Assembly (NCBI RefSeq): GCF_001434705.1
Contig: NZ_AZDJ01000030.1
Span: 174,695-238,694 of the forward strand
Direction of reading: 5' to 3'
Length of the DNA stretch: 64,000 nt
DNA from: Lacticaseibacillus nasuensis JCM 17158
GTDB taxonomy: Bacteria; Bacillota; Bacilli; Lactobacillales; Lactobacillaceae
Below, one piece after another: positions 32,843 through 41,193 of the stretch. The position numbers and the translations under genes were made by a program. Positions within the stretch are counted from its first letter, which is position 1; each line of letters starts with the position of its first letter. The notes below the pieces were generated by a model, which did not search any database, was not told the origin of the DNA, and saw only the letters and a list, made by a program, of their open reading frames with translations.

Positions 32843-34465
32843 CTAATAAATATTTTGCACTTGCTGCTGGGCGACTTCATGCGCCATGAACTCGTCATAG
32901 CTGGTGCCGGCCCGGTCGACAATGCCTTTCGGGCCGACTTCGATGATGTGGTCGGCAATGGTTTGAATGAATTGGTGATCGTGGCTGGTGAAAATCAAGC
33001 CGCCGGTAAAATCGATCAGCGCGTCGTTCAGTGCCGTGATGCTTTCCAGATCCAGATGGTTGGTCGGGTCGTCAAACAGCAAGACGTTGGCCTTACTCAG
33101 CATCATCTTCGCCAGGTACGCGCGGACCTTTTCGCCCCCGGACATCACCGGCGTCTGCTTCAACACGTCGTCGCCGCGGAACAGCATCTGACCGAGGAAC
33201 CCGCGCAGGAAGGTGTTGTCGCTTTCTTCCTTGCTGGCAAACTGGCGCAGCCATTCGAGGATATCGAGGCGCTCGTCGGCAAATTCCGGGTTGAGGTCAC
33301 GCGGCATGCTGGCGCGGCTGGTGGTCACGCCCCAGGTCACACTGCCGGTGTCCGGCTGCATCGTCCCGGCCAGAATCTGCATCAAGATGCTGGCGGTGAC
33401 GTCGGAGCGCGAAATAATCGCCGTTTTCTCGCCTGGGCGCAGGATGAAGCTGACGTTATCGAGCACCGGCACGCCATCGATGGTTTTGCTGACGTTGGCC
33501 ACACGCACCAAGTCGTTACCCAGCTCGCGCTCCGGCGTGAACTTGATGAACGGGTACTTGCGGGAGCTTGGTTTGATGTCGTCCAGCGTAATCTTATCCA
33601 ACTGCTTCTTGCGGCTCGTCGCCTGCTTGGACTTGGAGGCGTTGGCCGAAAACCGCGCGATAAATTCCTGCAGTTGCTTGATCTGTTCTTCTTTTTTGGC
33701 GTTTTGCTGGCTGCGTAACTGTAACGCCAGTTGCGAGCTTTGCAGCCAAAAATCATAGTTGCCGACGAACAGCTCGATTTTGCCAAAGTCGACATCGCAC
33801 ATCATCGTGCACACCGCGTTCAAGAAGTGACGGTCATGGCTGACCACCAGCACGGTATTTTCGTAGTCGGCCAGGAAATCTTCCAGCCAAGAAATGGTTT
33901 GCGGATCCAGCCCATTGGTCGGCTCGTCCAAGAGCAATACGTCGGGCTTGCCAAACAACGCCTGCGCCAGCAGCACCTTGACCTTTTCCCCTTCCGGCAA
34001 ATCGCCCATCATGGCGGTTTGCTGATCGGCGGTGATGCCGAGGCTTTGCAACAGCTGCGCCGCATCGGCTTCGGCGTTCCAGCCGTCCATTTCGGCGAAT
34101 TCGGCCTCAAGCTTCCCGGCCTCGACCCCGTCTGCCTCGGAAAAATCGGCCTTGGCGTACAATGCATCCTTGGCGGTCATCACCTCATACAGGCGCTGGT
34201 AGCCTTGGAGCACGGTGTTCATCACCGTTTGGTCGTCGAAGGCAAAGTGATCCTGGCGCAGCGAGCTCATGCGCTCGTGCGGATCCATTGTCACCGTCCC
34301 CGTCGTCGGAGATAGCTTGCCTTCCAGAATCTTCAGGAACGTCGACTTGCCTGCCCCGTTGGCGCCAATGATGCCGTAGCAATTGCCCGGCGTGAACTTG
34401 AGATTAACATCTTCATAAAGCTTGCGGTCCGAGAACTGCATCGACACATTGTTGACTGTTAACAA
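32843..34465 (-). CDS. ABC-F ribosome-associated ATPase (YbiT/YkpA type)
   Basis: 540 residues. I chose TTG at 34465 (MLTVNNVSMQFSDRKLY) because ACGGAGG precedes it; the frame upstream to 34579 has no ribosome site. Domain 1 has Walker A GANGAGKST and Walker B VLLLDEPTNGLD. The inter-domain linker is near 240-300 (KKEEQIKQLQEFIARFSANA). Domain 2 keeps signature MSGGEKVRAYLA and Walker B VLLFDDPTNHLD, but its Walker A is SRSDVTAS with no Lys. ABC-F proteins act in translation at the ribosome E site. Promoter TTGTGG-N17-TATTAT at about 34500-34530. Confidence 0.88.
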   Translation of the reverse strand: MLTVNNVSMQFSDRKLYEDVNLKFTPGNCYGIIGANGAGKSTFLKILEGKLSPTTGTVTMDPHERMSSLRQDHFAFDDQTVMNTVLQGYQRLYEVMTAKDALYAKADFSEADGVEAGKLEAEFAEMDGWNAEADAAQLLQSLGITADQQTAMMGDLPEGEKVKVLLAQALFGKPDVLLLDEPTNGLDPQTISWLEDFLADYENTVLVVSHDRHFLNAVCTMMCDVDFGKIELFVGNYDFWLQSSQLALQLRSQQNAKKEEQIKQLQEFIARFSANASKSKQATSRKKQLDKITLDDIKPSSRKYPFIKFTPERELGNDLVRVANVSKTIDGVPVLDNVSFILRPGEKTAIISRSDVTASILMQILAGTMQPDTGSVTWGVTTSRASMPRDLNPEFADERLDILEWLRQFASKEESDNTFLRGFLGQMLFRGDDVLKQTPVMSGGEKVRAYLAKMMLSKANVLLFDDPTNHLDLESITALNDALIDFTGGLIFTSHDHQFIQTIADHIIEVGPKGIVDRAGTSYDEFMAHEVAQQQVQNIY

Positions 34466-34541
34466 TTCGGTTTCCTCCGTAACGCGTATTAGCTTACATA
34501 ATATCAGACTCGCGCAAACTCCACAATCACGGTAGAATACA

Positions 34542-34888
34542 AGGTGCGCAGTGGGGCGGTTAGACGGCGTAGGTGACACTCAAGGTGGCAATGGTCCGGG
34601 CTTTGGACCAATGACAGCTTGACTGTCACCCTAGCCGTCTGCCCCACGCAGTCCGATTAGGTGCGCAGTGGGGCGCTCAGGCGGCGTAGGTGACGTGGCC
34701 ACATGGTGGTGGGCCCGGGCTTTGGGCCCGCTGCCAGGCGGTTCGTCACCCTAGCCGCCTGCCCCACGTAGCCCGATTAGGTGCGCAGTGGGGCGATCAG
34801 GCGGCGTAGGTGACGTGGCCACATGGTGGTGGGCCCCGGGCTTTGGGTCCACTGCCAGGTGGTTCGTCACCCTAGCCGCCTGCCCCAA
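34542..34888. repeat. Three tandem 117-120-bp strongly folded repeats
   Basis: Units begin at 34542, 34659 and 34779 with AGGTGCGCAGTGGGGCG. Each is one long nested hairpin: GTGGGGC/GCCCCAC (third copy ends GCCCCAA), then AGGCGGC/GCCGCCT (AGACGGC/GCCGTCT in unit 1), then GGTGAC/GTCACC and a tip around GGGCTTTGG. Base changes in unit 1 are compensated on the other arm. No T tract follows the units, so they are not plain terminators. They lie between the divergent ABC-F and nuclease genes; a -10-like TAGAAT at about 34532 could place them in the nuclease leader. Confidence 0.8.
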
Positions 34889-34917
34889 CGCCCCTGTCTC
34901 GTGAAAGGAAGTTACCC

Positions 34918-35733
34918 ATGCCAGTCAATTTAATCCTCGGCATCATCTTGTTAGCCGGCGCCGCGGCCATGTTGATGCGCAAGCCGCCGCGGGCCAAGCG
35001 CAAGCGCACCCAGCGCAACCGCCGGGCGGCCAGCTTGGTCGTCATCGCGCTGTTGCTGCTCGCCGGGCCGACCGCCAAGCAACACCTCGCGCCGTCGCAT
35101 GAGCCGCCGACCAGCCAGGCCAAGCCCGCCGGCGGTACCACCTCGCAGCAGCCACTGGCTAAACTCGCCCAGCTCAATTACAGCAATGATCAAGAAATTA
35201 CCATTAACAACAACGATCCCGGGTTTACCAAAACCGAGCTGGCCACCAACAAAGGCGGCTGGACGCGCTTCAGTGATTTGGACAGCCAAAATCGCGTGGG
35301 CGTGGCCGAGGCCATGCTGAACCAGCGCCTCATGCCCCACGCCGAACGCGAGCGGTTGACTTGGGACCCCACCGGCTGGCACAACAAGAAGGTCCACGGT
35401 GAGTGGCTCTATAATCGCTCGCACCTGATCGGCTACCAGCTGTCGGGGGAAAACAACAACCCGAAAAACTTGATGACCGGCACGCGCTCGCTGAACTCAC
35501 CGCTGATGCAGGCACATGAAGACGACATCGCCGCCTACCTCAAGCAAAACGCGAACCATTTTGTCCGCTATGAGGTGCAGCCGGTGTTTCGCGGCAACGA
35601 GTTGCTGGCGCGCGGTGTGGCGATGCGCGCCCAGTCGATTGGCGACAACACGATCCACTTTAACGTCTATATATTTAATGTCGAAGCCGGCGTGACCTTG
35701 AACTACGCCGATGGCACCAGCCACCTCAATTAA
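34918..35733 (+). CDS. DNA/RNA non-specific endonuclease, membrane-anchored
   Basis: 271 residues. Two hydrophobic segments at the N terminus (NLILGIILLAGAAAML and SLVVIALLLLAGP) hold it in the membrane with the nuclease domain outside. The beta-beta-alpha-metal motif is seen as LYNRSHLIGYQLSGENNNPK, where His is the general base and Asn the metal ligand, followed by LMTGTRSLN. EndA/NucA-type enzymes degrade DNA outside the cell or during uptake. AAAGGAAG precedes the ATG. Confidence 0.88.
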   Translation: MPVNLILGIILLAGAAAMLMRKPPRAKRKRTQRNRRAASLVVIALLLLAGPTAKQHLAPSHEPPTSQAKPAGGTTSQQPLAKLAQLNYSNDQEITINNNDPGFTKTELATNKGGWTRFSDLDSQNRVGVAEAMLNQRLMPHAERERLTWDPTGWHNKKVHGEWLYNRSHLIGYQLSGENNNPKNLMTGTRSLNSPLMQAHEDDIAAYLKQNANHFVRYEVQPVFRGNELLARGVAMRAQSIGDNTIHFNVYIFNVEAGVTLNYADGTSHLN

Positions 35734-35738
35734 TCCAC

Positions 35739-35778
35739 GCAAAAGGCGCCTCGTTTTAGCTAACGAGGCGCCTTTTGC
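35739..35778. terminator. Bidirectional terminator
   Basis: A perfect 17-bp inverted repeat, GCAAAAGGCGCCTCGTT and its complement, with a 6-nt loop, between the converging nuclease and DUF4097 genes. Confidence 0.85.
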
Positions 35779-35786
35779 ATGAATGG

Positions 35787-37280
35787 CTAGTTGAGGGTGA
35801 CACTGCCGTCGCCGGTTTTAGCCGTCACCGTGTAAGCTGGCGTCCCCACGTTACCTGCTTGGTGATGCGCAGAATCGCGGGTCAAGGTGGCGGCTTGTGG
35901 GCCGTGCAGGTGCCCATCGCCGGTGCTCAAGGCAAACGCATAACCCGGCGTTGCCGGCAACTGCAGCCGGATGCGGCCGCTACTGGTCACTGCGGCGAGG
36001 TCGCCGGTGACAGCCGTCCAGGCGGCGTCAATGCTGCCATCCGCACTGCGCAGGCTACCGGCGCCGCCTAAGTCGCTGGCGGTAATGCGGCCGTCGCTGG
36101 TTGCCGCCGTGAGCGCCGGCGCGCTCACCGTCGTCAGGCTCAGCGGGCCATCATCACTGGTGGCGCGCAGTTCCCCAGCGACGCGCACCTGGTCTAAGGT
36201 CACCCGACCATCCCCCGAATGCGCGGTGAGGCGCTGGCTGCGTACCTCCTGCAGGCGCACGCTACCATCTGCCGTGGTCACCGCCACCGCATCAATGTCG
36301 CTACTGGTCAGCGAGACGCGGCCGTCTTGCGTGCTGCCGGTGAAGGCTGACAGCTTTAAATTCGTCCCCGTGAGGCTGCCGTCTTGCGTGCTGAGCATCA
36401 GCGCCACGTGCTGCTGCAGGTCCTTGGCCACCAGCGTTCCGGAGGTCACGCTTGCCTGCAGACTGCCGGTAAACTGCGCGGGCACGGCGACTTCGATCGT
36501 CGACCAAAAGCCCATGCGCTTGCCGCCGATGGCCAAGCGTAGAAAACTCTTGGGCCGCTTGCCGGCCTTCACCACCACGGTGTCGCCATCAACGGTGAGA
36601 CTGCCGGCGTAATCGGGCCGGCCATTGATGAACGTTTCCCGCACGATCAGCTCGCTGCCGGCGGTCGGCACGAGCGTCACGTCGTCGCTGGCGTAATCCA
36701 GCAGCAGCTTGGTAATGCCGGTCAATTCGCGGCGCAACTCGTGGGCCGGGGCTTCGGTCGCCGCCTCCGGGAGCTTGCCGGTGACGTTAAGCCCCGTCAA
36801 GTCGCCGTTGATGATTACACGATGGTTGCCCGTGTCGCTGACGTCGATGGTCGTCGTGCTTTTGCCTGTGGTGATGGTCATCGTGTCGGCGGTGCCGGCT
36901 TCGCGCCGCCGGGCGGCCGCCTCAGCCTTGGCCCGCGCAGCTTCAGCCTTGGCTTTGGCGGCAGTGGCCTTGGCTTGCGCCGCGGCCGCCTTCGCCGCGA
37001 CTGCCTGTGGCGTCGTCGAATCGGCGTGGCTGCGCTTGGCCACGCCGGCGTCTTTGGCGACGTCGGCGATTAAACCGGCAATGTCGCCGAATTCCTGCCA
37101 GGCCTGCGCCACCGCCGCTTCCGGGGTGGCCCCACTGGCCGCAAGATCTTGCACCGCCGCCAGCAAGTTGCCGGCGATTTCTTGCCGCAGCTCCGTCAGC
37201 GGTGGGGCCGCCGGATACCGGGCAAACGCGGCGTCGAGTCGCGCGTTGATTGCTGCTGAAAATGCTTCGTTAGTCGCCAT
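35787..37280 (-). CDS. DUF4097-type beta-helix protein with HAAS-like N terminus
   Basis: 497 residues. The first 75 form a helical HAAS-like domain (LRQEIAGNLLAAVQDLAASG); 90-130 is an Ala/Lys/Arg coiled coil. From about 190 onward short beta repeats such as TSSDIDAVAVTTADGSVRL and ATSDGRITASDLGGAGSL give the repetitive DUF4097 solenoid. No signal peptide or clear membrane segment. Such genes travel with PadR repressors and envelope-stress genes; here the padR gene overlaps its start by 11 bp. Confidence 0.85.
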   Translation of the reverse strand: MATNEAFSAAINARLDAAFARYPAAPPLTELRQEIAGNLLAAVQDLAASGATPEAAVAQAWQEFGDIAGLIADVAKDAGVAKRSHADSTTPQAVAAKAAAAQAKATAAKAKAEAARAKAEAAARRREAGTADTMTITTGKSTTTIDVSDTGNHRVIINGDLTGLNVTGKLPEAATEAPAHELRRELTGITKLLLDYASDDVTLVPTAGSELIVRETFINGRPDYAGSLTVDGDTVVVKAGKRPKSFLRLAIGGKRMGFWSTIEVAVPAQFTGSLQASVTSGTLVAKDLQQHVALMLSTQDGSLTGTNLKLSAFTGSTQDGRVSLTSSDIDAVAVTTADGSVRLQEVRSQRLTAHSGDGRVTLDQVRVAGELRATSDDGPLSLTTVSAPALTAATSDGRITASDLGGAGSLRSADGSIDAAWTAVTGDLAAVTSSGRIRLQLPATPGYAFALSTGDGHLHGPQAATLTRDSAHHQAGNVGTPAYTVTAKTGDGSVTLN

Positions 37281-37602
37281 TGATCAATTCCTCCAAAGTT
37301 TGCTGCGCCAGCGTCCAGTTGGCCCGCTCCGCGGCGAGTAGCGCCTGGCCAGAGGCGGTGATGGCGTAATACTTACGCCGCCCGCCTTGGCTTTCGTCGC
37401 CCCAGCGGCCCGAGATGCAGCCGCCTTTTTCTAAGCGTTTGAACACGGTGTACAATGTCGCCTCGTTGATCGTGTATGCCCCGTGAGCGGCCGCGTTGAT
37501 ATCCTTGGTCACCTGATAGCCGTAGCTTTCGCCGCGGCGCAACACATTGAGCACGATGGCGTCGAGGTACCCGCGCATCACGTCTTTTGCTAAAGTTGCC
37601 AT
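37270..37602 (-). CDS. PadR family transcriptional regulator
   Basis: 110 residues, the short PadR-s2 type: winged helix in YLDAIVLNVLRRGESYGYQV and the wing GGRRKYYAIT, then the C-terminal dimer helix. It overlaps the DUF4097-type gene that follows, a common pair in which PadR represses its own operon. An inverted repeat covers its promoter. Confidence 0.92.
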   Translation of the reverse strand: MATLAKDVMRGYLDAIVLNVLRRGESYGYQVTKDINAAAHGAYTINEATLYTVFKRLEKGGCISGRWGDESQGGRRKYYAITASGQALLAAERANWTLAQQTLEELINGD

Positions 37603-37634
37603 GCCTGCGCCTCCTTGGCTGTATACTACACCTT

Positions 37635-37659
37635 AATTACTTTTTTGAAAATAGTAATT
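37635..37659 (-). promoter_or_regulatory. Inverted repeat over the padR promoter
   Basis: AATTACT (37635-37641) and AGTAATT (37653-37659) flank an A/T-rich centre and contain a -35-like TTTCAA; a -10-like TAGTAT lies 17 bp further. It is the likely autoregulatory operator and also faces the divergent gene at 37760. Confidence 0.55.
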
Positions 37660-37759
37660 TGGCAAAAGTAGTAGCACAGCCACAATCTCCGCCTCCAGGC
37701 CGACCGCAACGCCGCGGCAATGCGGTAAAATACGGGTATCATGCTTGGAGGCAGAGACT

Positions 37760-38491
37760 ATGGATACCGTAGAACACCATCTCGAGACGCTGTTTGCAAA
37801 CGAGCCAGAGACGCCGGCAGTGGCGCAGGCCAAAAAAGAAGCCGCCGACCGGCTGAATCAGTTGTTCAATGATTGGACGGATAATGGCGCCACGCCCAGC
37901 GCGGCGGCCAGCGAGGTGATCGCCCACACCCCCACCATCGCCAGCATTTTGCCCCATTACGATCCGGCGGTGCGCCCGGTAACCGGGCTGGACGTGCCCA
38001 CCGTCTCGGCGTACTGGCAACGCCGCGCCGTGTACGCGCGCGGCCTGGCCACCGGCGTCGGCCTCATCATCATGGCCACCGGCGTGGTGCCGGCCATGAT
38101 GGCGCTTGGCGCGCGGCTGGGGATTCACGCGGAGGGGCTGAGTGCCATCGGCTTTTTCGGCACCTTAGCCGCGGGCATCGTCACCATCGTGCGCCACCGC
38201 AGCTTATTTGCCCCGCTGGAGCGCAAGGTGCGGCGCGCACGGGTGTCGCTGGCGGCCAAAAAACTCGCGCGCCGGCGCCTGGCCAGCTACCGCGTGCCCT
38301 TCACCTACGCGCTGTGCGGCGGCATCTCGTTGTTTTTCCTGAGCCTAATCGTGCCAATGCTGTGTTCAGGCGTGCCGCGCGTCGGCGACGAGCTAGGCGG
38401 CACCTTGTTGTTCGCCTGCGTGGCGCTTGGCGTCGGCCTAATCGTTTACGCCAGCACGATTCGCCACGGCTACCAACACCTGATGCGCTAA
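37760..38491 (+). CDS. Membrane protein with HAAS-like N-terminal domain
   Basis: 243 residues; ATG at 37760 after GGAGG. The first 80 residues are helical and resemble the HAAS/permease-prefix domain (AKKEAADRLNQLFNDWTDNG). Four hydrophobic segments follow (for example LATGVGLIIMATGVVPAMMAL and LCGGISLFFLSLIVPML) with a strongly basic loop ERKVRRARVSLAAKKLARRR between the pairs. Divergent from padR and probably in the same regulon. Confidence 0.75.
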   Translation: MDTVEHHLETLFANEPETPAVAQAKKEAADRLNQLFNDWTDNGATPSAAASEVIAHTPTIASILPHYDPAVRPVTGLDVPTVSAYWQRRAVYARGLATGVGLIIMATGVVPAMMALGARLGIHAEGLSAIGFFGTLAAGIVTIVRHRSLFAPLERKVRRARVSLAAKKLARRRLASYRVPFTYALCGGISLFFLSLIVPMLCSGVPRVGDELGGTLLFACVALGVGLIVYASTIRHGYQHLMR

Positions 38492-38573
38492 GCGCCGCGG
38501 CAGATTCTTTGCCAAAATTGACGACACCGTGTACCCTTGCGGTAACGCAATGTTTCCGTCTAGGAGGTAAGTC

Positions 38574-39494
38574 ATGCGCGCATTTGGCTTAACGCAACCC
38601 GGCGGCCCCGAGGTCCTGACCGCCGTCGACATCCCGACGCCGATCGTGGGCGCCGGCGACATTTTGATTGAAACCATGGCGGTGGGCCTCAACAACCGCG
38701 AGCGCCTCACCCGCCAAACCGCACCGGCCGGGCCGCTGACCTTGCCCGGCGCCGACGTGGCCGGCATCGTCCGCAACTTGGGGACCGACATTGCCAACGT
38801 TGCGGTAGGCGACCGCGTGGTGGCGCACACCAGCCACGCTTACGCCGAATGGGCGGTGAGTCGGCAAACCGATACGGTGGTGCTACCATCGACTGTCGAT
38901 TTTGTCACCGCCGCCAGCGTCGTCACCACCGGCATCACCGCCTACCGCGCCGTGACGGATTACGCGCACCTGCGCGCCGGCGAAACGCTAATCGTCCGCG
39001 GGGCCAGTGGCGGTGTGGGCAATCTCATCGTGCAACTGGCCGCCAGCCTCGGCGTGAAGGTGATCGGCGTGGCCAGCGCGGCGCATCAAGCCACGGTGCT
39101 CGCCGCCGGTGCGCAAGAATTCGTCGCCTATGACCGGCAAAACGTCACGGCTGCGCTACGCGGTCGCGCCGACGTCGTGATCAACGTCGCGGCGGAAGGC
39201 ACCGGCGCCGACAGCGATGCCGCCTTGGTCACCCCGGCCGGGCGCGTCGTCACCGTGGCCCATGGCACGCCGCGCTTCGCCAATGGCATCCCCATCACCC
39301 ACTTGCGACCAGGCGGACCCACCAGCGACGCTGCGGCGCTTGGGGCCATCATCGCGTTGGTGGCGGCCGGGAAGCTTCACCAACCGATTGCGCAAGTGCT
39401 ACCCTTTACGCTTGCCGGCTTTCGCGCCGGCCATCACCTGCTCGATGCCCCGCCAGGTGGGCGCATCGTCATCAGCCGCGCCGCGCAATCGTGA
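38574..39494 (+). CDS. Zinc-independent NADPH:quinone reductase type dehydrogenase
   Basis: 306 residues of the medium-chain dehydrogenase family. The GroES-like N-terminal part reads GLTQPGGPEVL and LPGADVAGIV. The Rossmann motif VRGASGGVGNLIVQLAASLG is near residue 142. The Cys/His zinc ligands of alcohol dehydrogenases are lacking, as in quinone oxidoreductases. Ends at a bidirectional terminator. Confidence 0.9.
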   Translation: MRAFGLTQPGGPEVLTAVDIPTPIVGAGDILIETMAVGLNNRERLTRQTAPAGPLTLPGADVAGIVRNLGTDIANVAVGDRVVAHTSHAYAEWAVSRQTDTVVLPSTVDFVTAASVVTTGITAYRAVTDYAHLRAGETLIVRGASGGVGNLIVQLAASLGVKVIGVASAAHQATVLAAGAQEFVAYDRQNVTAALRGRADVVINVAAEGTGADSDAALVTPAGRVVTVAHGTPRFANGIPITHLRPGGPTSDAAALGAIIALVAAGKLHQPIAQVLPFTLAGFRAGHHLLDAPPGGRIVISRAAQS

Positions 39495-39495
39495 A

Positions 39496-39527
39496 AAATC
39501 GCCGTCACCACATGGTGACGGCGATTT
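39496..39527. terminator. Bidirectional terminator
   Basis: AAATCGCCGTCACC/GGTGACGGCGATTT with a 4-nt loop between converging genes. Confidence 0.85.
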
Positions 39528-40179
39528 ATTTTGGCGTTTGAGTGAGCAAGGCGGCAAAGACCGCGCGGCGGTTGCTGGGCGGCAAGCCGGTGACCGGGTC
39601 TGGCCCTTCAACGACGGTCGGCACCAGCACCATGACCGCCTGCGCGGCCGCGGCGAGGGTGGCTTGAGCCGCCGCCCAAGCCTGAGCCTGTTGGGCCTGG
39701 CGGTGTGCCCACTGCGGCGCCACGGCCGCGTGATGGGTCAGCAAGCGCAGCTGTGTGGCCTGCAGGTCAGCAAACGCCAGGCGCCCCGCCAAAAACGCCT
39801 CGGTGGCGTGGCTGAATTCGCTTTGCCGCGCGTGCGCCACCCGGGCCAACCAGTTGCGACTGATCCCGCCAATCTGGCGCACGGCGCGGCGATAATTGCG
39901 CAGCGTAGCCCCCGCGGGAATCACCCGGGTGGCGCGCAGGTGGCCGGTCACGGCAATGTCGGCGCCGATGCTGAGCCCCGCGCCGGCAAGTAGGCTGGTG
40001 AACGCCACAGACAATGGCTCGCCGCCTACCGGCACGACCGCCGCGTTGACCGTCAACTGGCGCGGCGTCACCCGCAACATTTCCTCCGTCACGACGCGCC
40101 CGTCGCCAAGCCACGTCGCCACCCGCACGGCCCCCACCAAGGTGCCGGTGGCCACGGCCAAGTCCCCTGCGGCACGCAT
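39526..40179 (-). CDS. Hypothetical protein, 217 aa
   Basis: ATG at 40179 overlaps the TGA of the upstream gene (TGATG), with AGGAGG inside that gene. Beta-rich N-terminal half (VRVATWLGDGRVVTEEMLRV, TVNAAVVPVGGEPLSVAFTS) and a helical C-terminal half (RQAQQAQAWAAAQATLAAAA). No signal peptide. Family not recognised; a partner of the upstream unknown protein. Confidence 0.65.
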   Translation of the reverse strand: MRAAGDLAVATGTLVGAVRVATWLGDGRVVTEEMLRVTPRQLTVNAAVVPVGGEPLSVAFTSLLAGAGLSIGADIAVTGHLRATRVIPAGATLRNYRRAVRQIGGISRNWLARVAHARQSEFSHATEAFLAGRLAFADLQATQLRLLTHHAAVAPQWAHRQAQQAQAWAAAQATLAAAAQAVMVLVPTVVEGPDPVTGLPPSNRRAVFAALLTQTPK

Positions 40180-41003
40180 CACTGCGCCTCCTGCGGCTCG
40201 GCCGCTAGCGCCCGGTACACGGCATCGGGTTGCCAGTGGTTGTCGCGTAATTCTTCCGGCAATGCCGCGGGGAAAAATGGCCGGTGGGACGCGCGAGCCG
40301 CGGCGGCTTGCGCTTGCAAGGCGTGCCACAGCGTCGCCCGGTATTGCCCCTCGACCCGCCGCGCCGGGTCGATTGCGGTGGGCGCAACCGCGTCGGCTGC
40401 CGCCAACATCTTCTTGGCATACCGCGGGTGCGCCAACAGGTAAATCGGCGGCAGGTCCGCCCGCGCAGCTTGTTCCAAGGCGCTTTGCCGCACCGCCAAC
40501 AAGCCAAACGCGTGCTGGTCGGCCGGCGCCAGCTGGCTGACGAACCACTGTTGGTGCTGATGCAGCTGAGCCAGCGTCAACATTTGGGCTTGGTAGCCGG
40601 TCAACAACTGACTCAAGCGCGCCACGACATTGTCGGCAATCTCGTGTTGCGCCAGCCAGTGATACTCGGCTTGGACCACCGTCACCCGGGCCTTGGCCGC
40701 CTTCTGCCGCAAGTCCTGCGCCAGCGCCGGCGTCGCAACCAGCTTGGCGCGCGCCAGCCGCCCGTAAAACCGCGCCCGGTCACCGACTTGCCAGTAATCC
40801 CCACTGGTTGGCAAGGCGCCGGCGGTGTGACTCACCAGAATCGTGGTCGGCTGCACGATCCGTGGTGGCGCCTTGCGCTCGCGTGTGCGGTCGACGCCAA
40901 CCACCAAGCCACTGCGTTGCACCACCGTCCCGTCGGCCAGCGCCAAGGTCACGCGCCGCGCGTCCCACACCCAGCCGAAGAACCATTTTGCTTGCTGTTG
41001 CAT
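40179..41003 (-). CDS. Hypothetical protein, 274 aa
   Basis: ATG at 41003 with GGAGG upstream. It begins MQQQAKWFFGWVWDARRVTL and holds a long helical region (about 90-200) rich in Gln, Ala and His. No membrane segment. The start is 1 kb from the next + gene; the gap holds a structured RNA. Family not recognised. Confidence 0.65.
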   Translation of the reverse strand: MQQQAKWFFGWVWDARRVTLALADGTVVQRSGLVVGVDRTRERKAPPRIVQPTTILVSHTAGALPTSGDYWQVGDRARFYGRLARAKLVATPALAQDLRQKAAKARVTVVQAEYHWLAQHEIADNVVARLSQLLTGYQAQMLTLAQLHQHQQWFVSQLAPADQHAFGLLAVRQSALEQAARADLPPIYLLAHPRYAKKMLAAADAVAPTAIDPARRVEGQYRATLWHALQAQAAAARASHRPFFPAALPEELRDNHWQPDAVYRALAAEPQEAQ

Positions 41004-41098
41004 GCGATCACCTCCATTTGCCGCTAGTATACCCGGCAAGCGATAAAAAGTAACGTCAGACGATTGGTGGAGACGAAATCATCATTGTTATCATCATG

Positions 41099-41148
41099 CC
41101 GCCGACCGAACATATCCCAAACACAATGTAAAAGTTTTGTTTCGGCGG
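41099..41148. repeat. Inverted repeat upstream of the 41.2-kb RNA
   Basis: CCGCCGA (41099-41105) pairs with TCGGCGG (41142-41148), with GAAC/GTTT continuing inside after a bulge. It lies just before a cre-like sequence (TGTTAACGCTTGCG, 41151-41164) and the promoter of the structured RNA. Role unknown. Confidence 0.4.
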
Positions 41149-41158
41149 ATGTTAACGC

Positions 41159-41187
41159 TTGCGTCAACGGTCAGTTGCTGATATATT
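41159..41187 (+). promoter_or_regulatory. Promoter of the 41.2-kb RNA
   Basis: TTGCGT (41159-41164), 17-bp spacer, TATATT (41182-41187). The -35 overlaps a cre-like sequence nearly identical to that of the alpha-galactosidase promoter, so catabolite repression is possible. Confidence 0.55.
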
Positions 41188-41193
41188 GTCAGC

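Noticed and set aside
34542-34888. CRISPR-like array
   Set aside because: The units are long palindromes repeated head to tail without spacers; no cas genes are present.
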